Shown here: piece after piece, positions 1-5,095 of the stretch
Layout: each line of letters starts with the position of its first letter
Numbering within the stretch: the stretch's first letter is position 1
NCBI GenBank assembly: GCA_017530465.1
Contig: JAFXMJ010000180.1
Location: forward strand, 1-5,095
Origin: Bacteroidales bacterium
GTDB lineage: Bacteria > Bacteroidota > Bacteroidia > Bacteroidales > UBA3824
DNA length: 5,095 bases
Direction of reading: 5' to 3'
Program-made: the position numbers and the translations under genes
Notes under the pieces: model-generated
Seen by the model: the letters and a program-made list of their open reading frames with translations, nothing else
What the model was told of the DNA's origin: nothing
Databases searched by the model: none

Positions 1-1
1 G

Positions 2-958
2 TTCATGTTTATATCGCTAATGGAAGACACCGGCTATATGGCTCGCGTGGCGTTCCTGATGGACAAGGTGATGCACAAGATTGGGCTTCACGGCAAATCG
101 TTCATACCGTTGATAATGGGCTTTGGCTGCAACGTGCCGGCAGTGATGGCTACCCGCACCCTTGAAAACCGTTCCGACCGCATCCTCACCATGCTCATCA
201 ACCCTTATATGAGCTGTTCGGCGAGGTTGCCACTATATACGGTAATGACGGCGGCATTTTTCCCGACCAATCAGGCATCCATAACGCTAAGTATTTATGT
301 ATTAGGAATTTTGATGGCTGCATTGACGGCAATACTACTGCGCAAGACGAGTTTCAAGAGTGCCGACGCGCCCTTCGTGATGGAACTCCCGCCCTACCGC
401 ATCCCCACCCTCCGCAGCGTCCTCAAACACATGTGGGAGAAGGCAGCGCAGTACCTCAAAAAAATGGGCGGCATCATCCTGATAGCGTCGATTTTGGTGT
501 GGGCGTTGGGCTACTTCCCGCAATACGAACCGCAGCCAGGGCAAGAAGCCCTCACTGAGGCCGACCTTGCAAGTCTCCAACAGGAAAATAGTTGCATCGG
601 CCGCCTTGGACATTTCATCGAGCCTGTCATAGAGCCGTTAGGTTTTGATTGGAAGATGGGCATCTCGATTTTCACGGGAGTTGCTGCCAAAGAGATTGTC
701 GTAAGCACAATGGGCGTACTCTACCACAGCGACAGCGAGGAAACCGAAAGCCTCGCCGCCAAACTCCAACAGTCGCAGCCGCCAATAGACCGTGGCACGG
801 CGTATGCCTTTATGGCGTTTGTGTTGCTGTATTTCCCCTGCATCGCCACCGCCGTCGCCATCCGCAAAGAGTCAAGCCGCAAATGGATGCTATTTTCCAT
901 CGGCTACTCGCTCATCTTGGCGTGGGTAGTGGCGTGGGTGATAAATTTGGTGTTTTAG
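2..958 (+). CDS. feoB: FeoB ferrous iron transporter, C-terminal membrane part (5' end outside window)
   Basis: This is the C-terminal part, about 318 residues, of FeoB, the inner-membrane protein that imports Fe(II). The open frame runs in from the left edge, so the N-terminal GTPase domain and first membrane segments are not visible. What is seen: the first gate motif GFGCNVPAVMATR (residues 39-51, counting the Met at position 5 as 1), the conserved NPYMSCSARLP stretch (66-76), a long hydrophobic segment near 155-172, the second gate motif GVAAKEIVVST (225-235), and final membrane segments at about 266-286 and 296-317. These are hallmark FeoB signatures, including the conserved Cys residues in both segments of the first gate. 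The frame is intact to the TAG stop. It is followed after 11 bp by a small Cys-rich protein typical of feo operons. Identification is secure. Whether FeoA is fused or separate cannot be seen. Confidence 0.97.
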   Translation, partial: FMFISLMEDTGYMARVAFLMDKVMHKIGLHGKSFIPLIMGFGCNVPAVMATRTLENRSDRILTMLINPYMSCSARLPLYTVMTAAFFPTNQASITLSIYVLGILMAALTAILLRKTSFKSADAPFVMELPPYRIPTLRSVLKHMWEKAAQYLKKMGGIILIASILVWALGYFPQYEPQPGQEALTEADLASLQQENSCIGRLGHFIEPVIEPLGFDWKMGISIFTGVAAKEIVVSTMGVLYHSDSEETESLAAKLQQSQPPIDRGTAYAFMAFVLLYFPCIATAVAIRKESSRKWMLFSIGYSLILAWVVAWVINLVF

Positions 959-969
959 ATTAATTCACA

Positions 970-1101
970 ATGCTGATGGTACAAGAAATTGCGACATATA
1001 TAATAATTGCGGCGGCAGTAGGATACGCGGTAGTGCAATTCGTAAAGAATCTGCGCGGCGGAGGTCGCAATGGCAATTGCAAGTGCGGATGTGGGCGATA
1101 A
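970..1101 (+). CDS. FeoB-associated Cys-rich small membrane protein
   Basis: This 43-residue ORF has one N-terminal hydrophobic helix (about residues 7-25, rich in Ile, Ala and Val) followed by a basic, Gly-rich tail ending in C-K-C-G-C-G-R, with Cys at 37, 39 and 41. One membrane helix plus a short Cys cluster, directly behind feoB, is the usual form of the FeoB-associated Cys-rich proteins found in many Bacteroidota and Firmicutes. Their exact role is not settled; a part in Fe(II) handling at the transporter is plausible. The ATG at 970 lies 11 bp after the feoB stop, so the two are probably co-transcribed. A second ATG two codons later (976) is an alternative start. No clear Shine-Dalgarno sequence is present. 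Short proteins like this are easily missed by gene callers. Confidence 0.85.
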   Translation: MLMVQEIATYIIIAAAVGYAVVQFVKNLRGGGRNGNCKCGCGR

Positions 1102-1104
1102 AAT

Positions 1105-1167
1105 TTCACCCATTTATTTCCCAATGCGGTGAAAAATCTGTATATTTGCCGCAAAATCTGCGGTGAA
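1105..1167. repeat. Three GGTGAA motifs (one inverted, two direct) around the promoter
   Basis: The hexamer GGTGAA occurs inverted at 1105-1110 (TTCACC) and direct at 1128-1133 and 1162-1167. The two direct copies lie in a perfect 9-bp repeat, TGCGGTGAA, at 1125-1133 and 1159-1167. The inverted copy can pair with the first direct copy over 7 bp (1104-1110 with 1128-1134, 17-nt loop). The copies bracket the -7 box at 1141-1148, so an operator is possible, but no regulator is known. Confidence 0.4.
1117..1148 (+). promoter_or_regulatory. Bacteroidota-type promoter of the TerB_N/TerB_C gene
   Basis: A TATATTTG box at 1141-1148 matches the Bacteroidota -7 consensus TAnnTTTG. TTTC at 1117-1120, 20 bp upstream, is a one-mismatch fit to the -33 TTTG. 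Transcription would start near 1155, leaving a leader of about 40 nt before the ATG at 1196. The -7 match is good and the -33 match is moderate. The element separates this gene from the feo operon. Confidence 0.6.
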
Positions 1168-1195
1168 TAACAATGCCAATCGCCGCAAAAATCTT

Positions 1196-3034
1196 ATGGA
1201 ACTCGCCGACCTGACCACATACGCGCTCGAAAAATACAACATCCCCGAGGAACACAAATGGAACAACTTCCCCGGGTTTTCGGTGCTGTGCCATCCCGTC
1301 ACTAAAAAATGGCTCGCGCTCCTGATGCGGCAATGGGACACCGAGACCGGCACCGAAATCCAAAAATGCGACCTCCGCTGCGGCAGGAAGTTCCTCACAC
1401 AATTCCACTACCCATTCATCACCGAACCAACCCGCGAAAAGGGCAACGATTGGCTCGGCATCAATTTTGACTCCAAGACCAATCGTCAGATTGTAACCGC
1501 GCTTTTTGATTATGCGTACCAACAAAACACGCCATCAATCAACAGCGGTTACACATTGACATTGGACACCCAACACCCCGACAATCAGAAAGTTTTCACC
1601 GACACGCCAATCAACTTTACCAACCGCCCGCCGCAACCGTCCAACAACGCCAACGCCGTCCCGCACAAAATCCGCGAGATGCAACAGTTGTACGAATACA
1701 ATACAATCACCAACTTCGACCAAAACAAGCGGCAGAATTTTTATCGGCAGGGCAAATGTATGGAGGACTACACCGACGAAGTGTCTTGGACAACGGGCTT
1801 CACGCATTATTTTCCGACGTACCACGATATGAACGTCAAGGAATTGCGCGAATATTTTGCGTGGCGCACCAAGTACCGCAAAGGCATTGTGGAGCCAACG
1901 AGCAAATCGTTTGCATACGTGTACATCTATGAACTACTCAATCAAATAGGCACACAATCGGCGGCGGAAAGTCTCGAAAAAATGGAGCAATTCTACGCCA
2001 ATTACATCGAGGCGGAATACGGTGATGCGCCGATGAAAAAAAATCTTTCGCAATGGATAATAGAATTTTGCATTATCAACAATCTTCCGTCCGACATAGC
2101 CCGCAAATATCTCGCGCCGACCACCATCGACAGAGACCTTGCCATTGCCATCTTGGAAAATCCCGACGTCCTGCCCGACGATAGAATAATGTGGGCATTG
2201 TCGGTATTGTCAAAAATACAAATCTCCAAAAAATACGCCGCACAACGTCACGCCGACAATTACACACGGATTTTGGCAATGATATGGCGGCAAGCCCGCG
2301 CAACATATTTCACAACGTTTTTTGGACGCAAGACCACTCAAAAAATCACACCGCTCGACAACGCAATCTATTACGACGCCGGCGACCTCACAGAAAGGGT
2401 TTACGAACTTGATCCTGCAAGGAAATATTTCTTTACGGGCGAGACTTGGTACGAGGAATCATACATCCCCCTGCCCTATCAGACGCCATTGATAAAGGAT
2501 TTTGTAAAAACAATCGACCAAAAACTCGCCAAATATTTCAAGGCGTCCAAAACCAAAAGCAACGTCGAAACAGAAAATAAATACGACGCCATCTTCAACG
2601 CCGCCATCAAGGACTACGAAGAATCACTCCGCCCAAAAATCGAAGTGAATCTCTCGTCCCTCTCCCAAATCCGCTCCGATTCCGCCACCACCCGCGACAG
2701 CCTCCTCACCGACGAGGACAAGGATTGGGGTGCGGACGGCTCGTCCGCCAACAATTGGAATGTGGACATCCCGCCCGCCGCACCATCCACCGATACGCAC
2801 ACCATCGATACGCACACCACCACCATCCACACCCAAATCCTCCGCGCCCTTCTCACAACCGGCGACGCATCCGAAATCATCATGGCAAACCACCTGATGC
2901 CGTCCGTCGTCGCCGAACAAATCAACGAAACATATTACGACCAATTCGCCGACAACATCGTGGACTGCGACGGCGAAACGATTATGATTGTGGAAGATTA
3001 CAGGGAAGAATTGGAGGAAAGCGTTGGGATATAA
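1196..3034 (+). CDS. MmcQ/YjbR-like + TerB_N + TerB_C domain protein
   Basis: A 612-residue soluble protein with no signal peptide or membrane segment. Residues 1-112 resemble the MmcQ/YjbR fold: an FPGFSVL-x-HPVTKKWLALL stretch at 25-42, a CDLRCG motif at 58-63, and a WLGINFD...ALFDYAYQQ ending at 86-110. Residues 180 to about 400 match TerB_N: FYRQGKCMEDY near 182-192, then ELREYFAWRTKYRKG (216-230) and YVYIYELLNQIG (241-252). Residues 480-608 match TerB_C: VNLSSLSQIRSDSATTRDSLL (484-504, key residues IR and TRD), INETYYDQFAD (576-586) and a terminal EDYREELEE. No central TerB domain is recognised between them. TerB_N and TerB_C are named from tellurite-resistance-linked proteins, but such proteins are also found beside ATPases and helicases in predicted DNA-processing loci. 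That matches the neighbours here. ATG 1196 is chosen over GTG 1163 because the latter would leave a leader of only about 8 nt and the YjbR-like fold starts at the ATG. The biochemical activity is unknown. Confidence 0.85.
   Translation: MELADLTTYALEKYNIPEEHKWNNFPGFSVLCHPVTKKWLALLMRQWDTETGTEIQKCDLRCGRKFLTQFHYPFITEPTREKGNDWLGINFDSKTNRQIVTALFDYAYQQNTPSINSGYTLTLDTQHPDNQKVFTDTPINFTNRPPQPSNNANAVPHKIREMQQLYEYNTITNFDQNKRQNFYRQGKCMEDYTDEVSWTTGFTHYFPTYHDMNVKELREYFAWRTKYRKGIVEPTSKSFAYVYIYELLNQIGTQSAAESLEKMEQFYANYIEAEYGDAPMKKNLSQWIIEFCIINNLPSDIARKYLAPTTIDRDLAIAILENPDVLPDDRIMWALSVLSKIQISKKYAAQRHADNYTRILAMIWRQARATYFTTFFGRKTTQKITPLDNAIYYDAGDLTERVYELDPARKYFFTGETWYEESYIPLPYQTPLIKDFVKTIDQKLAKYFKASKTKSNVETENKYDAIFNAAIKDYEESLRPKIEVNLSSLSQIRSDSATTRDSLLTDEDKDWGADGSSANNWNVDIPPAAPSTDTHTIDTHTTTIHTQILRALLTTGDASEIIMANHLMPSVVAEQINETYYDQFADNIVDCDGETIMIVEDYREELEESVGI
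2791..2820 (+). repeat. 15-bp tandem repeat coding for (T/I)DTHT
   Basis: Two adjacent 15-bp units starting CGATACGCACACCA (2791-2805 and 2806-2820) differ only in the last base. They encode DTHTI and DTHTT, and a more diverged third unit (TIHTQ) follows. They fall in the low-complexity linker inside the TerB_C region (about residues 531-546), after an Ala/Pro-rich stretch. Slippage expansion of a flexible loop is the simplest reading. Whether copy number varies between strains is not visible here. Confidence 0.7.
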
Positions 3035-3038
3035 ATAT

Positions 3039-3320
3039 TTATTTGCCAAACAACTCAGCGTGCGAGCCTGTTCTGTATAGAGATACAAGTCTTACTTTCT
3101 CATCCTTGCTGTATATCAATAGCCAATCCGATAAAATATGACACTCCCTATACCCTTTATAATTACCTACAAGGTTGTGGTCTTTGTATTGTTCGGGCAA
3201 CATCGTCCCAACTTCGAGCATATCAATAACATCTCGAATTAGTTGCAAATCCATTCCTTGTTTTTTGGCAAGTTTCAAGTCCTTTTTGAACTTAGTGCCG
3301 TAAAAAATATCGTATTTCAT
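3039..3320 (-). CDS. YafQ-family type II toxin (RelE/ParE superfamily mRNA interferase)
   Basis: A 93-residue protein that closely follows E. coli YafQ (92 residues), a ribosome-dependent RNase that cleaves mRNA in the A site. Visible matches: a YKDHNLVGNYKGYRECHI block (45-62), DWLLIY (65-70), and a C-terminal YRTGSHAELFG (82-92). The residues equivalent to the YafQ catalytic set are all present: His48, His61, Asp65, His87 and Phe91 (YafQ His50, His63, Asp67, His87, Phe91), so the toxin is probably active. The N-terminal half has the usual Lys-rich helix (FKKDLKLAKKQ, 11-21). It begins 2 bp after the antitoxin stop, so translation is probably coupled and the pair is one operon. Its stop is 4 bp from that of the convergent TerB_N/TerB_C gene, which leaves no room for a conventional terminator. 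The region is visibly AT-richer than the flanking genes, suggesting separate acquisition. Confidence 0.93.
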   Translation of the reverse strand: MKYDIFYGTKFKKDLKLAKKQGMDLQLIRDVIDMLEVGTMLPEQYKDHNLVGNYKGYRECHILSDWLLIYSKDEKVRLVSLYRTGSHAELFGK

Positions 3321-3322
3321 TC

Positions 3323-3568
3323 CTACAAATCGGCAAAAAGTTCATCAACACTGTTGCACTTGATTACATTGCCCGCCTCAACGTCGCGTATTGCTTGCAT
3401 AGTTTCCTCATTAAGATAACATCCTGATTCGGGGTCATATAAGCGGTCGGCGGCAAGAGTCTTTTCTTGCGGAAGAAACATTCGGGAAGCGAGCCATTCC
3501 CTGTCGTTAAAACTCAATCCGCGCAAAAAGACAAGCAAATTATTTAAACTGAGTGTATCCATATCCAT
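3323..3568 (-). CDS. Antitoxin partner of the YafQ-like toxin
   Basis: An 81-residue protein encoded immediately upstream of the toxin in the same direction, the standard antitoxin position. The N-terminal half (SLNNLLVFLRGLSFNDREWLASRM, key residues about 7-30) looks helical with an amphipathic pattern. The C-terminal part contains LNEETMQAIRDVEAGN (52-67) and ends in CNSVDELFADL (71-81), an acidic-hydrophobic tail of the kind that wraps a RelE/YafQ toxin. The tail resembles antitoxins commonly seen in Bacteroidota. No clear ribbon-helix-helix signature like that of DinJ/RelB is seen, so the DNA-binding family and any autoregulation are not established. A second in-frame ATG at codon 3 is an alternative start. 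Role is assigned mainly from position and tail. Confidence 0.8.
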   Translation of the reverse strand: MDMDTLSLNNLLVFLRGLSFNDREWLASRMFLPQEKTLAADRLYDPESGCYLNEETMQAIRDVEAGNVIKCNSVDELFADL

Positions 3569-3583
3569 AAATTTTTATTTTCG

Positions 3584-3614
3584 CAAAAATAATCAACACT
3601 TCCGACATAACAAA
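3584..3614 (-). promoter_or_regulatory. Promoter of the toxin-antitoxin operon
   Basis: On the minus strand, TTTG (3611-3614) is followed after 19 bp by TATTTTTG (3584-3591). Both boxes and the spacing fit the Bacteroidota -33/-7 consensus. Transcription would start near 3577, giving a leader of about 10 nt before the antitoxin ATG at 3568. An inverted repeat ATTTT-CGCA-AAAAT (3577-3590) overlaps the -7 box and could be an operator for the antitoxin or its complex with the toxin, which is inference. Confidence 0.7.
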
Positions 3615-3620
3615 AATTAT

Positions 3621-3650
3621 TTTACGTCTCGAAAAAAATCCCTATCTTTG
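3621..3650 (+). promoter_or_regulatory. Promoter of the ATPase-helicase operon
   Basis: TATCTTTG at 3643-3650 is a full match to the Bacteroidota -7 box TAnnTTTG. The -33 region is weak (TTTA at 3621-3624, 18 bp upstream). A start near 3657 would give a leader of about 24 nt to the ATG at 3681. This promoter runs back to back with that of the antitoxin, the two -33 regions being only about 6 bp apart across the palindrome AAAAT-T-ATTTT (3613-3623). Confidence 0.65.
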
Positions 3651-3680
3651 TCCTCCGCAAACAAAACAAACATACCCCAA

Positions 3681-5009
3681 ATGGACACCATCAAAATCCC
3701 CAAACGCATTGCGCAGACCGTCTTGAACTCGTTGAAAGGCGGCGTAGTGCCGCGCATTGGGCTGCCATACATAGCCGTCGGGCGCAAAAACGAAATCGAG
3801 GCACTCCTCCACGACATCGAGATAATCAGCGAGGGCGGCGCGTCGTTCCGCTTCATCGTGGGGCGGTACGGCTCGGGCAAGAGTTTCCTCATCCAAATGA
3901 TTCGCAACTACGTTATGGACAAGGGATTTGTGGTTGCCGACGCCGACCTTTCGCCCGAACGCCGATTGCAAGGCACTAAGGGTCAAGGGCTCGCCACATA
4001 CCGCGAACTCATCTCAAACCTCTCCACAAAGACCAAGCCCGAAGGCGGCGCATTGACGTTGGTATTAGACAAATGGATAAACAACGTGCAGACCCAAGCC
4101 GCGCAGGAAACCGGCTACACCTTCGACGACCCGCGCCTCCGCTCAGCCGTTGACCTCAAAATCCAAGCCGTAACATCCTCGCTCAGCGAATTGGTACACG
4201 GATTTGAATTTGCAAGGCTACTCACCGCCTATTACCACGCCTACATCGACGGCGACGACATCACAAAGGCAAAGGTAATCCGTTGGTTTCGTGGGGAATA
4301 CGCCCTCAAAAAAGAAGCCAAGGAAGACCTCGGCATCAATATCATCATCACCGACGACAATTGGTACGAATACATCAAACTTTTCACGGCGTTTTTCCGA
4401 CAGGCGGGCTACACGGGGATGATTGTCTTCATCGACGAACTTGTCAACATCTACAAAATCCCCAATACCATCACGCGCCAATACAATTACGAAAAAATGC
4501 TCACGATGTACAACGACACCCTGCAAGGCAAGGCGCGGCATCTTGGCATCATTATGGGCGCGACGCCGCAGACCGTGGAAGACAAACACAGGGGCATTTT
4601 TAGTTACGAGGCGTTGCGTTCGCGACTTACGGAAGGCAAATTTTCGCGGCCCGGCACACGCGACCTCCTCGCACCAATCATCCGTCTCGAAGCCCTCACA
4701 GCGGAAGAAATGCTCGTTCTCTGCGAAAAACTCTCCGCGATGCACTCCCAACTTTACGGTTACACCAACCGTCTCACCACCAACGACTTGACCATATTCA
4801 TCAAGACAGAATTTTCGCGCATCGGTGCCGACCAAAACATCACGCCGCGAGAAGTAATCAGGGATTTTATAGAAGTGTCGGATTTGCTGTATCAGAATCC
4901 GGGGCTAAGGCTGCAAGACTTGTTGGAGTCGGGCGATTTTGAGTTTGCCAAGTCGGACGCGGTGTCGGATACAGTTGAAAGTCAAGATTTTGCGGAATTT
5001 GAAGTATAA
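3681..5009 (+). CDS. BrxD-like P-loop ATPase (DUF2791 family)
   Basis: A 442-residue ATPase of the AAA+/STAND-like class. Visible motifs: an N-terminal LKGGVVPRIGLPYIAVGR box (18-35), Walker A GRYGSGKS (61-68), the family-specific DADLSPERRLQG segment (87-98), Walker B IVFIDEL with Asp252 and Glu253, a sensor-like GATPQTVED stretch (293-301), and EALRSRL (310-316). This order is that of the DUF2791 proteins, which include BrxD of BREX phage-defence systems and ATPases paired with helicases and TerB-domain proteins in other loci. All core ATPase residues are present, so it is probably active, perhaps loading or driving the helicase encoded 6 bp downstream (inference). The C-terminus is acidic with two Phe-rich patches (GDFEF and DFAEFEV). 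ATG 3681 is preferred: the in-frame TTG at 3648 lies inside the -7 box and adds 11 unconserved-looking residues. Other canonical BREX genes are not visible in the window. Confidence 0.92.
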   Translation: MDTIKIPKRIAQTVLNSLKGGVVPRIGLPYIAVGRKNEIEALLHDIEIISEGGASFRFIVGRYGSGKSFLIQMIRNYVMDKGFVVADADLSPERRLQGTKGQGLATYRELISNLSTKTKPEGGALTLVLDKWINNVQTQAAQETGYTFDDPRLRSAVDLKIQAVTSSLSELVHGFEFARLLTAYYHAYIDGDDITKAKVIRWFRGEYALKKEAKEDLGINIIITDDNWYEYIKLFTAFFRQAGYTGMIVFIDELVNIYKIPNTITRQYNYEKMLTMYNDTLQGKARHLGIIMGATPQTVEDKHRGIFSYEALRSRLTEGKFSRPGTRDLLAPIIRLEALTAEEMLVLCEKLSAMHSQLYGYTNRLTTNDLTIFIKTEFSRIGADQNITPREVIRDFIEVSDLLYQNPGLRLQDLLESGDFEFAKSDAVSDTVESQDFAEFEV

Positions 5010-5015
5010 CAATCA

Positions 5016-5095
5016 ATGGACGTTTACTCACGATATTCGCCTTTTATACAGGATTTTATCTACCGCAACGGGTGGCAAAACCTTCGCGGCGTACA
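5016..5095 (+). CDS. Probable DEAD/DEAH-box helicase, N-terminus only (truncated by window end)
   Basis: The first 26 codons of a gene starting 6 bp after the ATPase stop, so almost certainly in the same operon. The visible peptide contains SPFIQDFIYRNGWQNLRGV followed by an incomplete codon CA, which would be Gln or His. The pattern of a helix ending in a Gly-Trp, then LRxxQ, is the usual entry to the Q-motif of superfamily-II helicases, in particular those paired with DUF2791 ATPases. No Walker A or DEAH motif can be seen because the window ends. The call rests on this short motif and on the neighbour. Confidence 0.7.
   Translation, partial: MDVYSRYSPFIQDFIYRNGWQNLRGV

Larger units (their letters stand above)
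3031..3580. repeat. Imperfect AT-rich direct repeats flanking the toxin-antitoxin pair
   Basis: ATAAATATTTATTT at 3031-3044 and ATAAATTTTTATTT at 3567-3580 match at 13 of 14 positions. They sit at the two ends of the toxin-antitoxin operon, the first overlapping the stop codons of both the TerB_N/TerB_C gene and the toxin, the second overlapping the antitoxin start. They could be traces of insertion of the module, but in such AT-rich sequence chance is a serious alternative. Confidence 0.3.

Noticed and set aside
1104..1134. Stem TTTCACC/GGTGAAA as a terminator of the feo operon
   Set aside because: The loop is 17 nt, the stem is weak and no T-run follows; treated as part of the GGTGAA repeats instead.
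1163..1195. GTG start giving a 623-residue form of the TerB_N/TerB_C protein
   Set aside because: The GTG lies only about 8 nt after the predicted transcript start and inside a repeat; the YjbR-like domain begins at the ATG at 1196.
1106..1525. 139-residue open frame on the minus strand
   Set aside because: It is antisense to the YjbR-like domain, with no motif and no promoter evidence.
1196..3034. Tellurite resistance function
   Set aside because: TerB_N and TerB_C are only named after tellurite-resistance proteins; there is no TerC, TerD or TerZ gene nearby and the neighbours point to DNA processing.
2624..3088. 154-residue open frame on the minus strand
   Set aside because: It overlaps the TerB_C coding region and the toxin end; its Val/Gly-rich composition is a shadow of the real frame.
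3648..3680. TTG start giving a 453-residue form of the ATPase
   Set aside because: The TTG is part of the -7 promoter box TATCTTTG, and the added 11 residues do not resemble the family N-terminus.
4218..4835. 205-residue open frame on the minus strand
   Set aside because: It lies wholly inside the ATPase gene, has no recognisable domain, and reflects the C-rich third codon positions of the real gene.
1196..5095. Calling the locus a full BREX system
   Set aside because: Only a BrxD-like ATPase and a probable helicase are visible; no PglX methyltransferase, PglZ or BrxC is present in the window.

Overview
The window looks like a Bacteroidota (probably Bacteroidales-like) chromosomal segment. 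Its start regions carry TAnnTTTG -7 boxes, in the clearest case with a TTTG -33 box 19 bp away. Start codons sit in A-rich leaders without clear Shine-Dalgarno sequences. The iron-uptake gene pair at the left end also fits this phylum. This taxonomic guess is inference from motifs, not from a marker gene.

Layout from left to right: (1) 2-958 (+), the 3' part of feoB, the ferrous iron transporter, followed after 11 bp by a 43-residue Cys-rich membrane protein (970-1101) of the FeoB-associated type. (2) 1102-1195, a short intergenic region with a promoter and repeated GGTGAA motifs. (3) 1196-3034 (+), a 612-residue protein with an MmcQ/YjbR-like N-terminus, a TerB_N domain and a TerB_C domain, but no recognisable central TerB domain. 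(4) 3039-3568 (-), a type II toxin-antitoxin operon: antitoxin first, then a YafQ-like RNase toxin with all the expected catalytic residues. It is convergent with the TerB_N/TerB_C gene, 4 bp away. (5) 3569-3680, a divergent promoter region. (6) 3681-5009 (+), a 442-residue P-loop ATPase of the DUF2791/BrxD-like family. (7) 5016-5095 (+), the first 26 codons of what is probably a DEAD/DEAH-box helicase, cut by the window end.

Genes 3, 6 and 7 probably form one functional unit. TerB_N/TerB_C proteins, DUF2791 ATPases and superfamily-II helicases are known from comparative genomics to cluster in predicted DNA-processing or anti-phage loci, and the ATPase is related to BrxD of BREX systems. Here the unit is interrupted by an AT-richer, antisense toxin-antitoxin pair. 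The ATPase-helicase half has its own promoter, with a -7 box and leader resembling those of the TerB_N/TerB_C gene. The toxin-antitoxin pair may be a passenger or may act as an addiction or back-up module for the locus. The window cannot decide between these. The rest of the helicase and any further system genes lie beyond the right edge.
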